Below, in pieces: positions 40,041 through 47,650 of a DNA stretch of 64,000 bases. The translations under genes were made by a program, and so were the position numbers. The stretch lies in contig JAEXRW010000025.1 in the NCBI GenBank assembly GCA_023454175.1, forward strand, positions 1-64,000. Reading direction: 5' to 3'. This stretch comes from Bacillota bacterium. GTDB lineage: Bacteria > Bacillota > Clostridia > Christensenellales > JAEXRW01. The stretch's first letter is position 1. Each line of letters opens with the position of its first letter. The notes beneath the pieces were generated by a model. It was not told the origin of the DNA. It did no database searches and saw only the letters and a program-made list of their open reading frames with translations.

Positions 40041-42098
40041 TTAACCGTAACGATCACCCACCTGGCCCTGCTCAATGATCGCCGCCGCGTCAAAGGAGAG
40101 GGCAGCCGTACGCTTTTTGCTCCACGCCGCGCGATCGACCGGGGGGCCTCCGGCCTTTTTCTTTTTCTGGAAGGAGCCGTAGCCGGTTTCCTGGCGGTCG
40201 AAAATAAAGCGGATGACCTGCACGAAACGGTCGGCATCCAGGTCATCAAACTTCACGGCGAGGAAACGGTGGGAGGGATCCCGGCGCACCACCGTGCCTG
40301 TGACGGGCCGGCTGCCCCGCTCCAAAATAACGCCGATGCGCTGCCCGATGGCGCGGAAAGCCCGCGCATCCACATCCGCCACCACGCCGCAGCCGCCTTC
40401 GGACATATCCACCACCGATGCCGGATAGACCACGCCGCCGACTGCATGCACCATCACGGAAGCCCGTACGCTGAGGCGCTCGCTACTGCGCAGGCGCGGC
40501 TTTTCGATGCAGATGAGGATATTCAGTACCAGGCCCCACAGATTATACAGCAGCCACCCGAAATTCAGCAGGTAGACGGGGACCATCCAGACCGAGCCGT
40601 GCAGCATGCTATCCACCCCGCAGCCCAGCGCGCCCAGACTGGCAGCAGCAAGGATTATATGGGGCAGCGCCACGCGGAAGGAGAAGGTCGACTTATCCCT
40701 GCTCTGCCCCTTGGGGGTGACCTTGAACTTCAGGCGGAAGGAGAAAAGCAGCTCAAGCAACGCGGAAAGGGCCATGTACGGGGCCATCGCCGTTTCGTAT
40801 ATGTGCGCCCAGCCGTATTTGCGGTTCACAGGCGAAAAGAGCCGGAAAACCAGGACGGAGAGCAGGAACGCGGGCAAGAACATCATGACCATGGTAAACA
40901 GGTCGGAATAAAAAATGGGGATGGCGGTAAAGAGGAAGAAGATGGGGCAGAGGATGTAGATGACCTTTTGCAGGCCGAAAAACCAGTAGGCGATGCCGTC
41001 CAGGTACAGGAGGCGCTGCATGAAGGTGAGGCCCTTACGCGTGAGTGGCTTGTACTTTTTCAATACCTGGATATTGCCGCGTCCCCAGCGCTCATGCTGG
41101 GAGACGTAGTCGGCAAAGGACTCCGCGGACAATCCCACCGCCAGCACCTCGTCCACCGTGACCCCTATGTAGCCATGCGCTTCCAGCAGGAGGCTGGTGG
41201 CGATATCCTCGGTGATGGACTCAGTGGGTATGAGACCGATCTCATCGATGCAGGAGCGGCGGAAGACGCCATTGGACCCCACAAAGAGGGTGGCGCCCCA
41301 GGCCGCGCGGCGGGGCTGGATCTCGCGCATGAAATAATCCTGCTCGTTGGGGATGCGGTCTTTAAAAGGCAGGTTGTACTGGAAGGGGTCGGGCGTATAG
41401 AAGACCTGCGGCGCCTGCACGAACGCGACCCTGCGGTGGCCGAAATAGCCGATGGTACGCTCCAGGAAGCTGGAACGCACGACCACGTCGGCATCGAGGA
41501 TGAGGAAATACTCCCCCCGCGCCACCGTGCGCAGGCAGTTATTGATGTTGCCGGCCTTGGCAAACTTGTTATCCGGACGCGTGACCCATGCCGCCCCAAA
41601 CCGGTGCGCGATGCGGCGGACCTCTTCCCGCCTGCCGTCATCACAGACAAAGATGCGGAGCCTGTCCCGGGGATAGGAGAGGGATACGGCGGCGGCGACG
41701 GTCTTTTCGATGACCTTGATGGGTTCGTTATAGATGCATATGAGCACATCCACCGTCGGGAGCCGGTCCAGCTGGGGCATGAACGGCCTGTCCCGCCGCG
41801 GCTCGCGCATGTACAGCAGGCGGTGGGTGACGGCCTGGAACGCGCCGAGCGCCTCCGCCCCCACCAGCAGGACGCCGAAGACGATACCCGCGGGATTCCC
41901 AAGGGGGATGGTGAATGCCACGCGCCAGACGATATAGGCCACCTGGACGAGCATGGAAAAGACAATGAAGGGTTTCTTCAGCGAAGCCAGGCGCCTGGCG
42001 AGCATGAAAAAGAGGAAAATGAATATGACGGCCTCCAAAAAGACCCTGAGCTGGCCAAGCAGCGCCGGCAAGCCTGTAAAACCGATGCCGAAACCCAA
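40041..42098 (-). CDS. Cellulose-synthase-like glycosyltransferase (BcsA type) with PilZ domain
   Basis: A membrane glycosyltransferase family 2 enzyme of 685 residues with several transmembrane segments at both ends of the catalytic domain. Signature residues: VCDDG (Asp153-154), LDADV (Asp202/204), ITED (Asp298) and QHERW (334-338). FKVTPKG follows the membrane region as in BcsA. The C-terminal PilZ domain has RxxxR (RLSVR) and DMSEGGCG (D/NxSxxG), the c-di-GMP binding set. It starts with TTG 42098, as GGAGG is seven bases upstream. No bcsB or other subunit is adjacent, so the product may be a different beta-glucan. A sigma-28-like promoter is at 42156-42183. Confidence 0.9.
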   Translation of the reverse strand: MGFGIGFTGLPALLGQLRVFLEAVIFIFLFFMLARRLASLKKPFIVFSMLVQVAYIVWRVAFTIPLGNPAGIVFGVLLVGAEALGAFQAVTHRLLYMREPRRDRPFMPQLDRLPTVDVLICIYNEPIKVIEKTVAAAVSLSYPRDRLRIFVCDDGRREEVRRIAHRFGAAWVTRPDNKFAKAGNINNCLRTVARGEYFLILDADVVVRSSFLERTIGYFGHRRVAFVQAPQVFYTPDPFQYNLPFKDRIPNEQDYFMREIQPRRAAWGATLFVGSNGVFRRSCIDEIGLIPTESITEDIATSLLLEAHGYIGVTVDEVLAVGLSAESFADYVSQHERWGRGNIQVLKKYKPLTRKGLTFMQRLLYLDGIAYWFFGLQKVIYILCPIFFLFTAIPIFYSDLFTMVMMFLPAFLLSVLVFRLFSPVNRKYGWAHIYETAMAPYMALSALLELLFSFRLKFKVTPKGQSRDKSTFSFRVALPHIILAAASLGALGCGVDSMLHGSVWMVPVYLLNFGWLLYNLWGLVLNILICIEKPRLRSSERLSVRASVMVHAVGGVVYPASVVDMSEGGCGVVADVDARAFRAIGQRIGVILERGSRPVTGTVVRRDPSHRFLAVKFDDLDADRFVQVIRFIFDRQETGYGSFQKKKKAGGPPVDRAAWSKKRTAALSFDAAAIIEQGQVGDRYG

Positions 42099-42155
42099 AA
42101 GAAAACCTCCAAACCGTGATGGACAGCCATAATGTGGAATATCCCTTATATAATT

Positions 42156-42183
42156 TTATCGGGATAAACCTGAAGGGACTTTA
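42156..42183 (-). promoter_or_regulatory. Sigma-28-like promoter upstream of the BcsA-type gene
   Basis: Minus strand TAAA (42183-42180), 16 bases, CCCGATAA (42163-42156). The -10 box differs from GCCGATAA at one base; the spacer is one base longer than in the typical promoter. Confidence 0.55.
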
Positions 42184-42245
42184 GGAGGCGAAAGGGTATC
42201 CACGGTTACCAGTGCAATATCTGCAAGTACAAGTATGAATACGAT

Positions 42246-42320
42246 CTCTCCCTCAGTCACATGCGGCATCATCGAGCCGCCCTATGATGCCGCATGTGAC
42301 AGCCCCCTCCTCAGAGGGGG
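42246..42320. repeat. Two-hairpin dispersed repeat (family B), copy 2
   Basis: Hairpin a: a 17-base-pair perfect stem GTCACATGCGGCATCAT (42255-42271) with ATGATGCCGCATGTGAC (42283-42299). Hairpin b: GCCCCCTC-CTCA-GAGGGGGC (42301-42320). The plan equals that at 22112-22177 but the stems have other bases. Between 42321 and 42465 nothing else is recognised. Confidence 0.82.
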
Positions 42321-42465
42321 CCCAGTGTGTATAGTTATCAGGGGGAATTTCGATGAACGAACCGTCGAAGCGGGCAATACATGGGTCGTCCGCCGGTTGT
42401 TTCTATTCATATTCAGGATACTATGATACTATTTGGTTGAATCTTTGAGGGGTGGAGGATGCGTT

Positions 42466-42966
42466 ATGGGACGGCTGGAAGACAGGGCATTATACGAGAT
42501 GGCTTGCTACTTCGGAAAGGACACGCGGCGGACCAACCACGCGATGAAGGTCTACGGCCGGGCGTGCGCGATCGCTTCGGGTACGCCATTGACTGAAGAG
42601 GAACGATTGACACTGGGGCTGGCGGCGATCCTGCACGATATCGGCATACGGGAGAGCGAGCGGAAATACCAGTCCGCAGCGCCGATATACCAGCAGAGCG
42701 AGGGGCCGCCCGTGGCGCGGGAGATATTGGACAGGCTGGAATGCGACCCCGGCATCACTGAACGTGTCTGCTTCCTCATCGCGCACCACCATATGTACGG
42801 GGCGGTAGACGGGACGGATTTCCAGATCCTCGTGGAGGCGGATTTCATCGTGAACACGGAGGAAGGGGAATTTGACGGGGCGCAGGCGGGCATCTTCCTG
42901 ACGAAATACTTCAGGACGGACGAAGGGAAGCGGATGATGGAGGAGACGATGCATGCGGGCGCTTAA
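42466..42966 (+). CDS. HD-domain phosphohydrolase-like protein
   Basis: A cytoplasmic protein of 166 residues with the HD fold: His25 (TNHAMKVYG), His57-Asp58 (AILHDIG), HHH near 109 (IAHHHMYG) and Asp in LVEADFIVN, the four metal ligands of the superfamily. The substrate is unknown; relatives cleave nucleotide phosphates. ATG 42466 follows GGTGGAGG by seven bases; the ATG-like start at 42433 does not have a site. It is convergent with the next gene, overlapping by four bases. Confidence 0.88.
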   Translation: MGRLEDRALYEMACYFGKDTRRTNHAMKVYGRACAIASGTPLTEEERLTLGLAAILHDIGIRESERKYQSAAPIYQQSEGPPVAREILDRLECDPGITERVCFLIAHHHMYGAVDGTDFQILVEADFIVNTEEGEFDGAQAGIFLTKYFRTDEGKRMMEETMHAGA

Positions 42967-43304
42967 CGGCTGACCGTCTCAAACTGTATCGTCATATTAT
43001 CGATCTTTTTGCGTATATCAAATGAATCATGCAGCAGGGCGATGGCTTCCTCATCGGGGTTGATCGTGAGTGGATCCATGAAGCCGTGGCGCCGCTGGAA
43101 ACTATCGGACAACGCCGTCACCAGCTGGCTGAACTGCCGCTGCATCTCGCGCTCCACCCTGCTATTCACGCTATCAAGCAGCTTCAATTGCGCGATCTTA
43201 TCCAGGTAGGTGGGCCGGGAGCGCAGGAAAGCGCCGGATACAAGCAAAACGCTTTTCAACTCCGCCAAGAGTTCAGGATCGACCCGTATATAGTGATTTA
43301 CCAT
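42963..43304 (-). CDS. Small helical protein, unknown
   Basis: A product of 113 residues, charged and predicted helical throughout (VDPELLAELKSVLLVSGAFL, YLDKIAQLKLLDSVNSRVEREMQRQFSQLVTALSDSFQRR). It has no signal peptide and no known motif. The stop codon overlaps the end of the convergent HD gene. AAGGTTGATTATATATGG (minus strand, before 43304) gives a usable ribosome binding site. Unknown function; the short overlap and codon use support it as a real gene. Confidence 0.6.
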   Translation of the reverse strand: MVNHYIRVDPELLAELKSVLLVSGAFLRSRPTYLDKIAQLKLLDSVNSRVEREMQRQFSQLVTALSDSFQRRHGFMDPLTINPDEEAIALLHDSFDIRKKIDNMTIQFETVSR

Positions 43305-43431
43305 ATATAATCAACCTTTTCCAAAACCTAGATTTATTATATATAGTATCGTATATAATAACAACAAAATCCACACAGATTTAACAATATAAACGATAAA
43401 TATACATGGTATACGGTAACACGCAACAAAA

Positions 43432-43455
43432 AGGGCCGCCCATACAGGCGGCCCT
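43432..43455 (-). terminator. Terminator of the lipoprotein gene at 43468
   Basis: Minus strand AGGGCCGCC-TGTATG-GGCGGCCCT followed by TTTTTGTT, 13 bases after the stop codon. Confidence 0.92.
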
Positions 43456-43467
43456 CGTATACGTTAG

Positions 43468-44115
43468 CTATTTGAAGCGGATGTTATCCACTGCCTTCTG
43501 CAGCGTATCCAATTCTTCGGCATGATCTGATGCGGCGGACAGGGTGATGATGGCAAGGCGCCCGTTCCGCGCCACATAGAACTGTTTCTGGGTCATCTCG
43601 AGGCCAAGCTGCGTCTGGCTCATATCCACAACTGCCGCATCGAGGCCTCCCACTTTGGCGGGCTGCACCTCGCCCAAGTCCATCCGCACGCCCGACATCT
43701 GTTTGCTCATCTCAACCACCGCCGTTTTGGCGAAGGCTACGATATTGGACGTGAGCGCGGAAGGAACGTCCATGATGATCACGTTGACGTTGGCATTGAA
43801 AGCGCCCGCATAATCCACGGGGTGGAGGAACGCATAGGCGACCGGGACATTCTGCTGGAGCGCCTTTTCAAAAGCGGCGGGATCCCGGTACTGGTCCTTC
43901 AGCGCCGCAACGGTCTGGGCGGACAGGTCCAGGATCTCCTGCTCACTCAATAGAGTCCAGTCCTCGGGAAAAGTGATCGTCAGCCCGGATTTTTCATCGG
44001 TATAGGAAGCGCCTTTATCCGTCACGGGCGGGAGGGAGGGAAGGGGCGCGCTACAGGCAGGCAGGAGCAAGGCAATGAGCGCAACAACCAAAACAAGGGG
44101 AATGACCTTCTTCAT
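43468..44115 (-). CDS. Exported lipoprotein, DcrB/PsbP-like fold
   Basis: A surface lipoprotein of 215 residues (signal with LLLPAC, cysteine 21). After the anchor the chain reads YTDEKSGLTITFPEDWTLLSEQE..., the usual start of DcrB/DUF1795/PsbP-type folds, and ends in a ...QKQFYVARNGRLAIITLSA...ELDTLQKAVDNIRF stretch typical of them. The role of these lipoproteins is unknown. ATG 44115 is chosen for its GGAGGTC site and signal peptide; the in-frame start at 44154 lacks both. Single gene. Confidence 0.75.
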   Translation of the reverse strand: MKKVIPLVLVVALIALLLPACSAPLPSLPPVTDKGASYTDEKSGLTITFPEDWTLLSEQEILDLSAQTVAALKDQYRDPAAFEKALQQNVPVAYAFLHPVDYAGAFNANVNVIIMDVPSALTSNIVAFAKTAVVEMSKQMSGVRMDLGEVQPAKVGGLDAAVVDMSQTQLGLEMTQKQFYVARNGRLAIITLSAASDHAEELDTLQKAVDNIRFK

Positions 44116-44206
44116 GGAGACCTCCATTAATATTGAAAACAAACACACTTCCATCTACATACGAGGGAAAGTACATTCATAAATATATCATAACATACGG
44201 CCTGAT

Positions 44207-44815
44207 TCAAAAGGATCGCGCCGTTTCCTGCGCCTGCCGGATGGCGGCTTGGACGATGGCCTCCACGTCCTCCCCCACGACATCCAGCTTTTCTGCTGCG
44301 ATGGTGGCAAAATCCGCGACGCCGAGGAAGCCCAGGATGGTGCGCAGATACCTATCCCCCATCTCATAGGACGCAAAGGGCCCGGCCGAGTAGTACCCGC
44401 CCCGGGCTGTGATATGCACTGCTTTTTTGCCCGTGCAATTGCCCACCGGGCCTTCGGCGGTATAGCGGAAGGTGATGCCCGCCACCACCACGTAATCGAT
44501 ATAGGCCTTCAGGATGGCGGGGATGCCGAGGTTCCACAACGGCGCGGCGAAGACGTACTTATCCGCATCCAGGAAGCGGCAGGCGTACTTCAATATGGGG
44601 TGGTTGCTGCAGGTATCGGGGTCCGGGTGGTGGATCTCCCACAGGTCCCCCTCGCAGGGCAGGAATTGGATGCCTTCCTGGTACAGGTCCAGGGTGGTGA
44701 CTGTATCCTGCGGATGGGCTCCTTTGTAAGCCGCTATAAACGCTTCAGAGATGCGGAACGTACGGGAAACGCCGTCGGGGCGCGCATTGGCCTTGACATA
44801 GAGAACCTGGGCCAT
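44207..44815 (-). CDS. azoR: FMN-dependent NADH-azoreductase/quinone reductase
   Basis: A flavodoxin-fold oxidoreductase of 202 residues. Family marks: VLYVKANARPDGVSRTFRISEAF, the FMN-site stretch APLWNLGIPAILKAYIDYVVVAGITFRYT, GKKAVHITARGGYYS and YLRTILGFLGVADF. It reduces azo dyes or quinones with NADH and may protect from electrophiles. AGGAGGTAATATAC precedes ATG 44815. Single gene; the assignment to azoR is by family, not orthology. Confidence 0.92.
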   Translation of the reverse strand: MAQVLYVKANARPDGVSRTFRISEAFIAAYKGAHPQDTVTTLDLYQEGIQFLPCEGDLWEIHHPDPDTCSNHPILKYACRFLDADKYVFAAPLWNLGIPAILKAYIDYVVVAGITFRYTAEGPVGNCTGKKAVHITARGGYYSAGPFASYEMGDRYLRTILGFLGVADFATIAAEKLDVVGEDVEAIVQAAIRQAQETARSF

Positions 44816-44890
44816 GTATATTACCTCCTGCCTTTATTCAAGGCTAGTATTGCCTCAAAAGCCAACAACGTATTACTATCAACGCAAAAG

Positions 44891-44919
44891 AAACAGCCGC
44901 CCTTTGTGGACGGCTGTTT
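44891..44919. terminator. Terminator of the spore protein gene
   Basis: Minus strand AAACAGCCGTCC-ACAAA-GGGCGGCTGTTTCTTTTG, 12 bases after the stop at 44932. The hairpin is symmetrical, with TTTCTTG on the plus strand as well. Confidence 0.85.
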
Positions 44920-44931
44920 CTTGTGAATGTG

Positions 44932-45165
44932 TCATGTCTGCCAGTTGGTCCCACCGCCGGCGCCGCCGGACAGATTGCTCTCCGCGTACTGAATCATATG
45001 GCGCACCATCTGGCCGCCGATACGTCCGGCATCCCTGGCCGGAATGTCTCCGTTGTAACCCTGTTTCAGGTTGACTCCAACCTGGCTGGCGATCTGAAAC
45101 TTCATGTTGTCCAGCGCCTGTTTTGCATTGGGTACCAGTGTCTGGTTGTTATTGTTGGATGGCAT
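44932..45165 (-). CDS. Alpha/beta-type small acid-soluble spore protein
   Basis: A DNA-binding spore protein of 77 residues. AKQALDNMKFQIASQVGVNLKQGYNGDIPARDAGRIGGQMVRHMIQYAE is the family core; the Gpr protease site (KFEIA in most members) reads KFQIA. Such proteins coat DNA in the forespore and protect it against UV. The start is ATG 45165, five bases after AAGGAGGTGA; the in-frame GTG upstream lies within that site. It should be transcribed by sigma-G; I could not identify the promoter. It shows that the organism (or its close ancestors) forms endospores. Confidence 0.95.
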   Translation of the reverse strand: MPSNNNNQTLVPNAKQALDNMKFQIASQVGVNLKQGYNGDIPARDAGRIGGQMVRHMIQYAESNLSGGAGGGTNWQT

Positions 45166-45405
45166 GGAATTCACCTCCTTGACTGTGTTGTCATTATTTT
45201 GTCCGGCTGGTTATTGAAACTTACACAACCAAGGGGGAATATTGATAGCAATGGAGTAAAGTACTGGAAGCCACACAGACCAAAAATGACAGGATAAATC
45301 CCGTCAAAACGCCCGAAAATGCCCGTGAAACAGGCACATTACAGGCGGTAATGAAAATATGCGATGCAAATAAAAACAGAAGTGGCATGTTCTACATCCC
45401 AAGCA

Positions 45406-45804
45406 TCATTCCACGCTGACGGCATAGCCCGCGGCAGCCAAACTTTCAGCGGCGTGCCCGCACCAAGCGGATGGCACCAGGATGTAATCGGTATCATAGG
45501 TCGAGACAGCGAAGATGCTGACACCGGCCCCGGCCAGGACGGCGGAGATGCGGGACAGGATGCCTGTCAGCGCGAAATCCAGCGTGCCCGCGATGCGGAA
45601 GCACCGCCAAGGCGCGTTCACGACGCATCCAGGAGCATCCGCAGTTACAACCGGCGGTATATCCATTACCCGGCAAACCAACGAGATTTCATCGGCTGTT
45701 TTCGTGAGGGAAAGAAAAGAAGGACGGTCCCAATCCAGGGACGGCACGACATCCAGTTTACAGACCACGTATTCATCCCGGAGCAGAACAAGCGATAGCG
45801 TCAT
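45406..45804 (-). CDS. ACT-domain protein, CASTOR/ACT_7-like
   Basis: A protein of about 132 residues with two ACT-like halves: LSLVLLRDEYVVCKLDVVP (start), EISLVCR, then RCFRIAGTLDFALTGILSRISAVLAGAGVSIFAVSTYDTDYILV, typical of the ACT_7 type found in small amino-acid-binding proteins. It likely binds an amino acid. ATG 45804 has GGGGGTGA eight bases upstream; the in-frame ATG 45813 would lie against that site. Single gene. Confidence 0.82.
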   Translation of the reverse strand: MTLSLVLLRDEYVVCKLDVVPSLDWDRPSFLSLTKTADEISLVCRVMDIPPVVTADAPGCVVNAPWRCFRIAGTLDFALTGILSRISAVLAGAGVSIFAVSTYDTDYILVPSAWCGHAAESLAAAGYAVSVE

Positions 45805-45854
45805 TTGATCCATCACCCCCGTTACAGTCTCACTATAACCAATTCAGGGGAGGA

Positions 45855-45883
45855 TTGACAAGAACGCAGTGCCTACATATAAT
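45855..45883 (+). promoter_or_regulatory. Consensus sigma-A promoter of the leader-rsgA transcript
   Basis: TTGACA, 17 bases, TATAAT: a perfect match to the consensus. The predicted start (about 45890) gives a leader of nearly 300 bases before rsgA. Confidence 0.9.
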
Positions 45884-45916
45884 AAAACCAGCATCCTGAA
45901 AGGAGATGGAGCATAG

Positions 45917-45952
45917 ATGTCTGCCGTAATTTTTGAGGTGAGTGTCCAATAG
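45917..45952 (+). CDS. Leader peptide of 11 residues in the rsgA leader
   Basis: ATG 45917 codes MSAVIFEVSVQ and stops with TAG. AGGAGATGGAG (45901-45911) is a good ribosome binding site directly upstream, and the consensus promoter ends 34 bases before it. Its last codons overlap the first arm of a hairpin (TGTCC...GGACA, 45943-45961). Position and size resemble leader peptides that tune downstream termination in antibiotic-response genes. Confidence 0.6.
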   Translation: MSAVIFEVSVQ

Positions 45953-46056
45953 AATAGGACAAAGCCAACGCGGGCCGGAAAAAGCCGGCGGCCTGGTTTT
46001 GTCATGGATCCATGAAATAACCTATCGACTGTTTTTGGAATATGAATGAGGATGCA

Positions 46057-46083
46057 GCACGACACGTTATCGTGCTTTTTTTG
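46057..46083 (+). terminator. Terminator 1 in the rsgA leader
   Basis: GCACGA-CACGTTA-TCGTGC followed by eight T. It lies on the leader transcript before rsgA, so it would stop most transcripts unless it is prevented from forming. Confidence 0.85.
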
Positions 46084-46097
46084 TCCCCAGAAGTGTA

Positions 46098-46132
46098 TGC
46101 CGCAGGAGGTTACTTCCGCGGCTTTTTTATTG
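46098..46132 (+). terminator. Terminator 2 in the rsgA leader
   Basis: GCCGC...GCGGC with GGAGGTTACTTCC between, followed by TTTTTTATT. It is the second terminator in 75 bases. The GGAGG in its loop region is a possible ribosome binding site. Confidence 0.7.
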
Positions 46133-46183
46133 CCAAAGGCACCATGCAAAAGGCATTGCCTTAAGAAAAGAAAGAGAGAAGAA

Positions 46184-47278
46184 ATGAAAGAAGATATCAT
46201 GAGACTTTACGGATATGACAAATACTTTGAAACACACGCCGAAATGTACGCCGGGCAGGGCCTGACACCCGCGCGCATCACGGAGGTGCACAGGGACCTA
46301 TTCAAGGCCATGGCCCCGGAAGGCGAGACGTGGTGCAGGCTGAAAGGCTCGGCCATGTATGCCATGCAGACAGGGGACGGGTACCCCGCGGCGGGCGATT
46401 TCGCGATGCTGAACACTACGACGGGCGGCGAAGCGCTGATCCACGCCATCCTGCCGCGCAAAAGCAAATTTTCGCGGCCGAAGCCGGGCGGGCACGGGGA
46501 CGGGGAACGGTGTGACGAGCAGGTGATCGCGGCGAATTTCGACCACGTATTCATCACCATGTCCCTCAACTACAACTTCAACCTGCGCAGGCTGGAAAGG
46601 TACCTGACGGCGGCGTGGCAGAGCGGGGGGACGCCCTGCGTGATCCTGACCAAGAGCGACCTAAGGGAAAGCGACGAACAGATCCTGGCCGCACAGGGGC
46701 TGGCGGCGGGCGTGGACGTCCACGCTGTGAGCGCCGTCACCGGGGAAGGGGTCGACGCACTCAACGCATACCTGCAGCCGGGGAAGACCATCGTGCTGCT
46801 GGGCTCCTCGGGCGTGGGCAAATCCACCCTGCTGAACCGGCTGGCGGGAAAGGACCTGATGACCACGGGGGATATCCGATCCGACGGCGCGGGGCGGCAT
46901 ACCACGACGCACCGGGAGCTTTTCCTGCTGCCCTGCGGCACGTGCATCATCGATACGCCGGGGATGCGGGAACTGGGTATGGGAGACACAAGCGGGCTCG
47001 ACGACACTTTTAACGAGATCGCAATGCTGGCGGAACGCTGCCGGTTTGCTGACTGCAGCCATCAGCAGGAGCCGGGGTGCGCGGTGCGGGAGGCCCTGCA
47101 GAATGGCACGTTGGACAGGAAACGGTATGAAAGCTACCTGAAACTGCAGAAGGAGGCGCGATTCCTGCGATACAAGGATGAAAAACGGTTACGCGAACAA
47201 TCGCAAATACAGATATCATTGCAGCGGCGGGAACTTCGCAAGCACTACGCACGGAAATCGACACTGGAATACGATTGA
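46184..47278 (+). CDS. rsgA: Ribosome small-subunit-dependent GTPase A (RsgA/YjeQ family)
   Basis: A circularly permuted GTPase of 364 residues which helps in 30S subunit maturation. Order: OB-type N-terminus, LTKSD (156-159), GSSGVGKST (207-215), DTPGM, and a zinc site C286-x4-C291-x-H293-x5-C299. The C-terminus is basic. ATG 46184 is used; an in-frame ATG at 46046 would run through two terminators. Expression seems to be tied to the leader peptide and terminators at 45855-46132, unusual for a housekeeping factor. It may be a second, inducible copy. Confidence 0.93.
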   Translation: MKEDIMRLYGYDKYFETHAEMYAGQGLTPARITEVHRDLFKAMAPEGETWCRLKGSAMYAMQTGDGYPAAGDFAMLNTTTGGEALIHAILPRKSKFSRPKPGGHGDGERCDEQVIAANFDHVFITMSLNYNFNLRRLERYLTAAWQSGGTPCVILTKSDLRESDEQILAAQGLAAGVDVHAVSAVTGEGVDALNAYLQPGKTIVLLGSSGVGKSTLLNRLAGKDLMTTGDIRSDGAGRHTTTHRELFLLPCGTCIIDTPGMRELGMGDTSGLDDTFNEIAMLAERCRFADCSHQQEPGCAVREALQNGTLDRKRYESYLKLQKEARFLRYKDEKRLREQSQIQISLQRRELRKHYARKSTLEYD

Positions 47279-47312
47279 GCCGGGACAGGCGCCAGCGCTG
47301 ATACACTATTAC

Positions 47313-47352
47313 AAAGCTGCGTGGACAGAAGGATGACCACGCAGCTTTTCCT
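47313..47352 (+). terminator. Terminator of rsgA
   Basis: AAAGCTGCGTGG...CCACGCAGCTTTTCCTTT, 34 bases after the stop codon. Confidence 0.9.
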
Positions 47353-47360
47353 TTATACTG

Positions 47361-47541
47361 TGAATCCCTCCGGCAACATGCGATCGCGTAGTGAATCCAT
47401 TCCCTCATCGAATGGATTGACATTCCCCTTTTGGCAAGGGAGATGAATCCCTCCACCGCATACGATTCCTGCGGAATCGATTGGGCGGTCCCCCTCCCTT
47501 TTCATACGGATGCATTGCATCCGTTTCAGGGAGGCTTTGGG
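47361..47541. repeat. Repeat-rich intergenic element, related to family B
   Basis: A mosaic of hairpins: ATCCATT...AATGGAT, CGATTCC-TGC-GGAATCG (47463-47479), CCTCCC...GGGAGG enclosing ACGGATGC-ATT-GCATCCGT. The ends CCCTCC...AGGGAGGCTTTGG recall the other family B copies at 22112 and 42246. No gene is in this stretch. Confidence 0.6.
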
Positions 47542-47650
47542 ATGATTTCAAGGAAAACAAGTCAGGAGGGTGCAGTGACTGCTTCAACGCAGGGCTTTCC
47601 CTCACCGGCCAACACATGGTATGATATGGGCGTACAGGGAGGGTATTACA

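Noticed and set aside
39714..42119. 801-codon open frame on the plus strand
   Set aside because: It lies antisense to the BcsA-type gene, whose minus-strand product has all catalytic motifs. The plus-strand translation is rich in H, R, P and D in the pattern typical of a GC-rich shadow frame.
45364..45798. Plus-strand frame of 144 codons
   Set aside because: Antisense to the ACT-domain gene, with no ribosome site.
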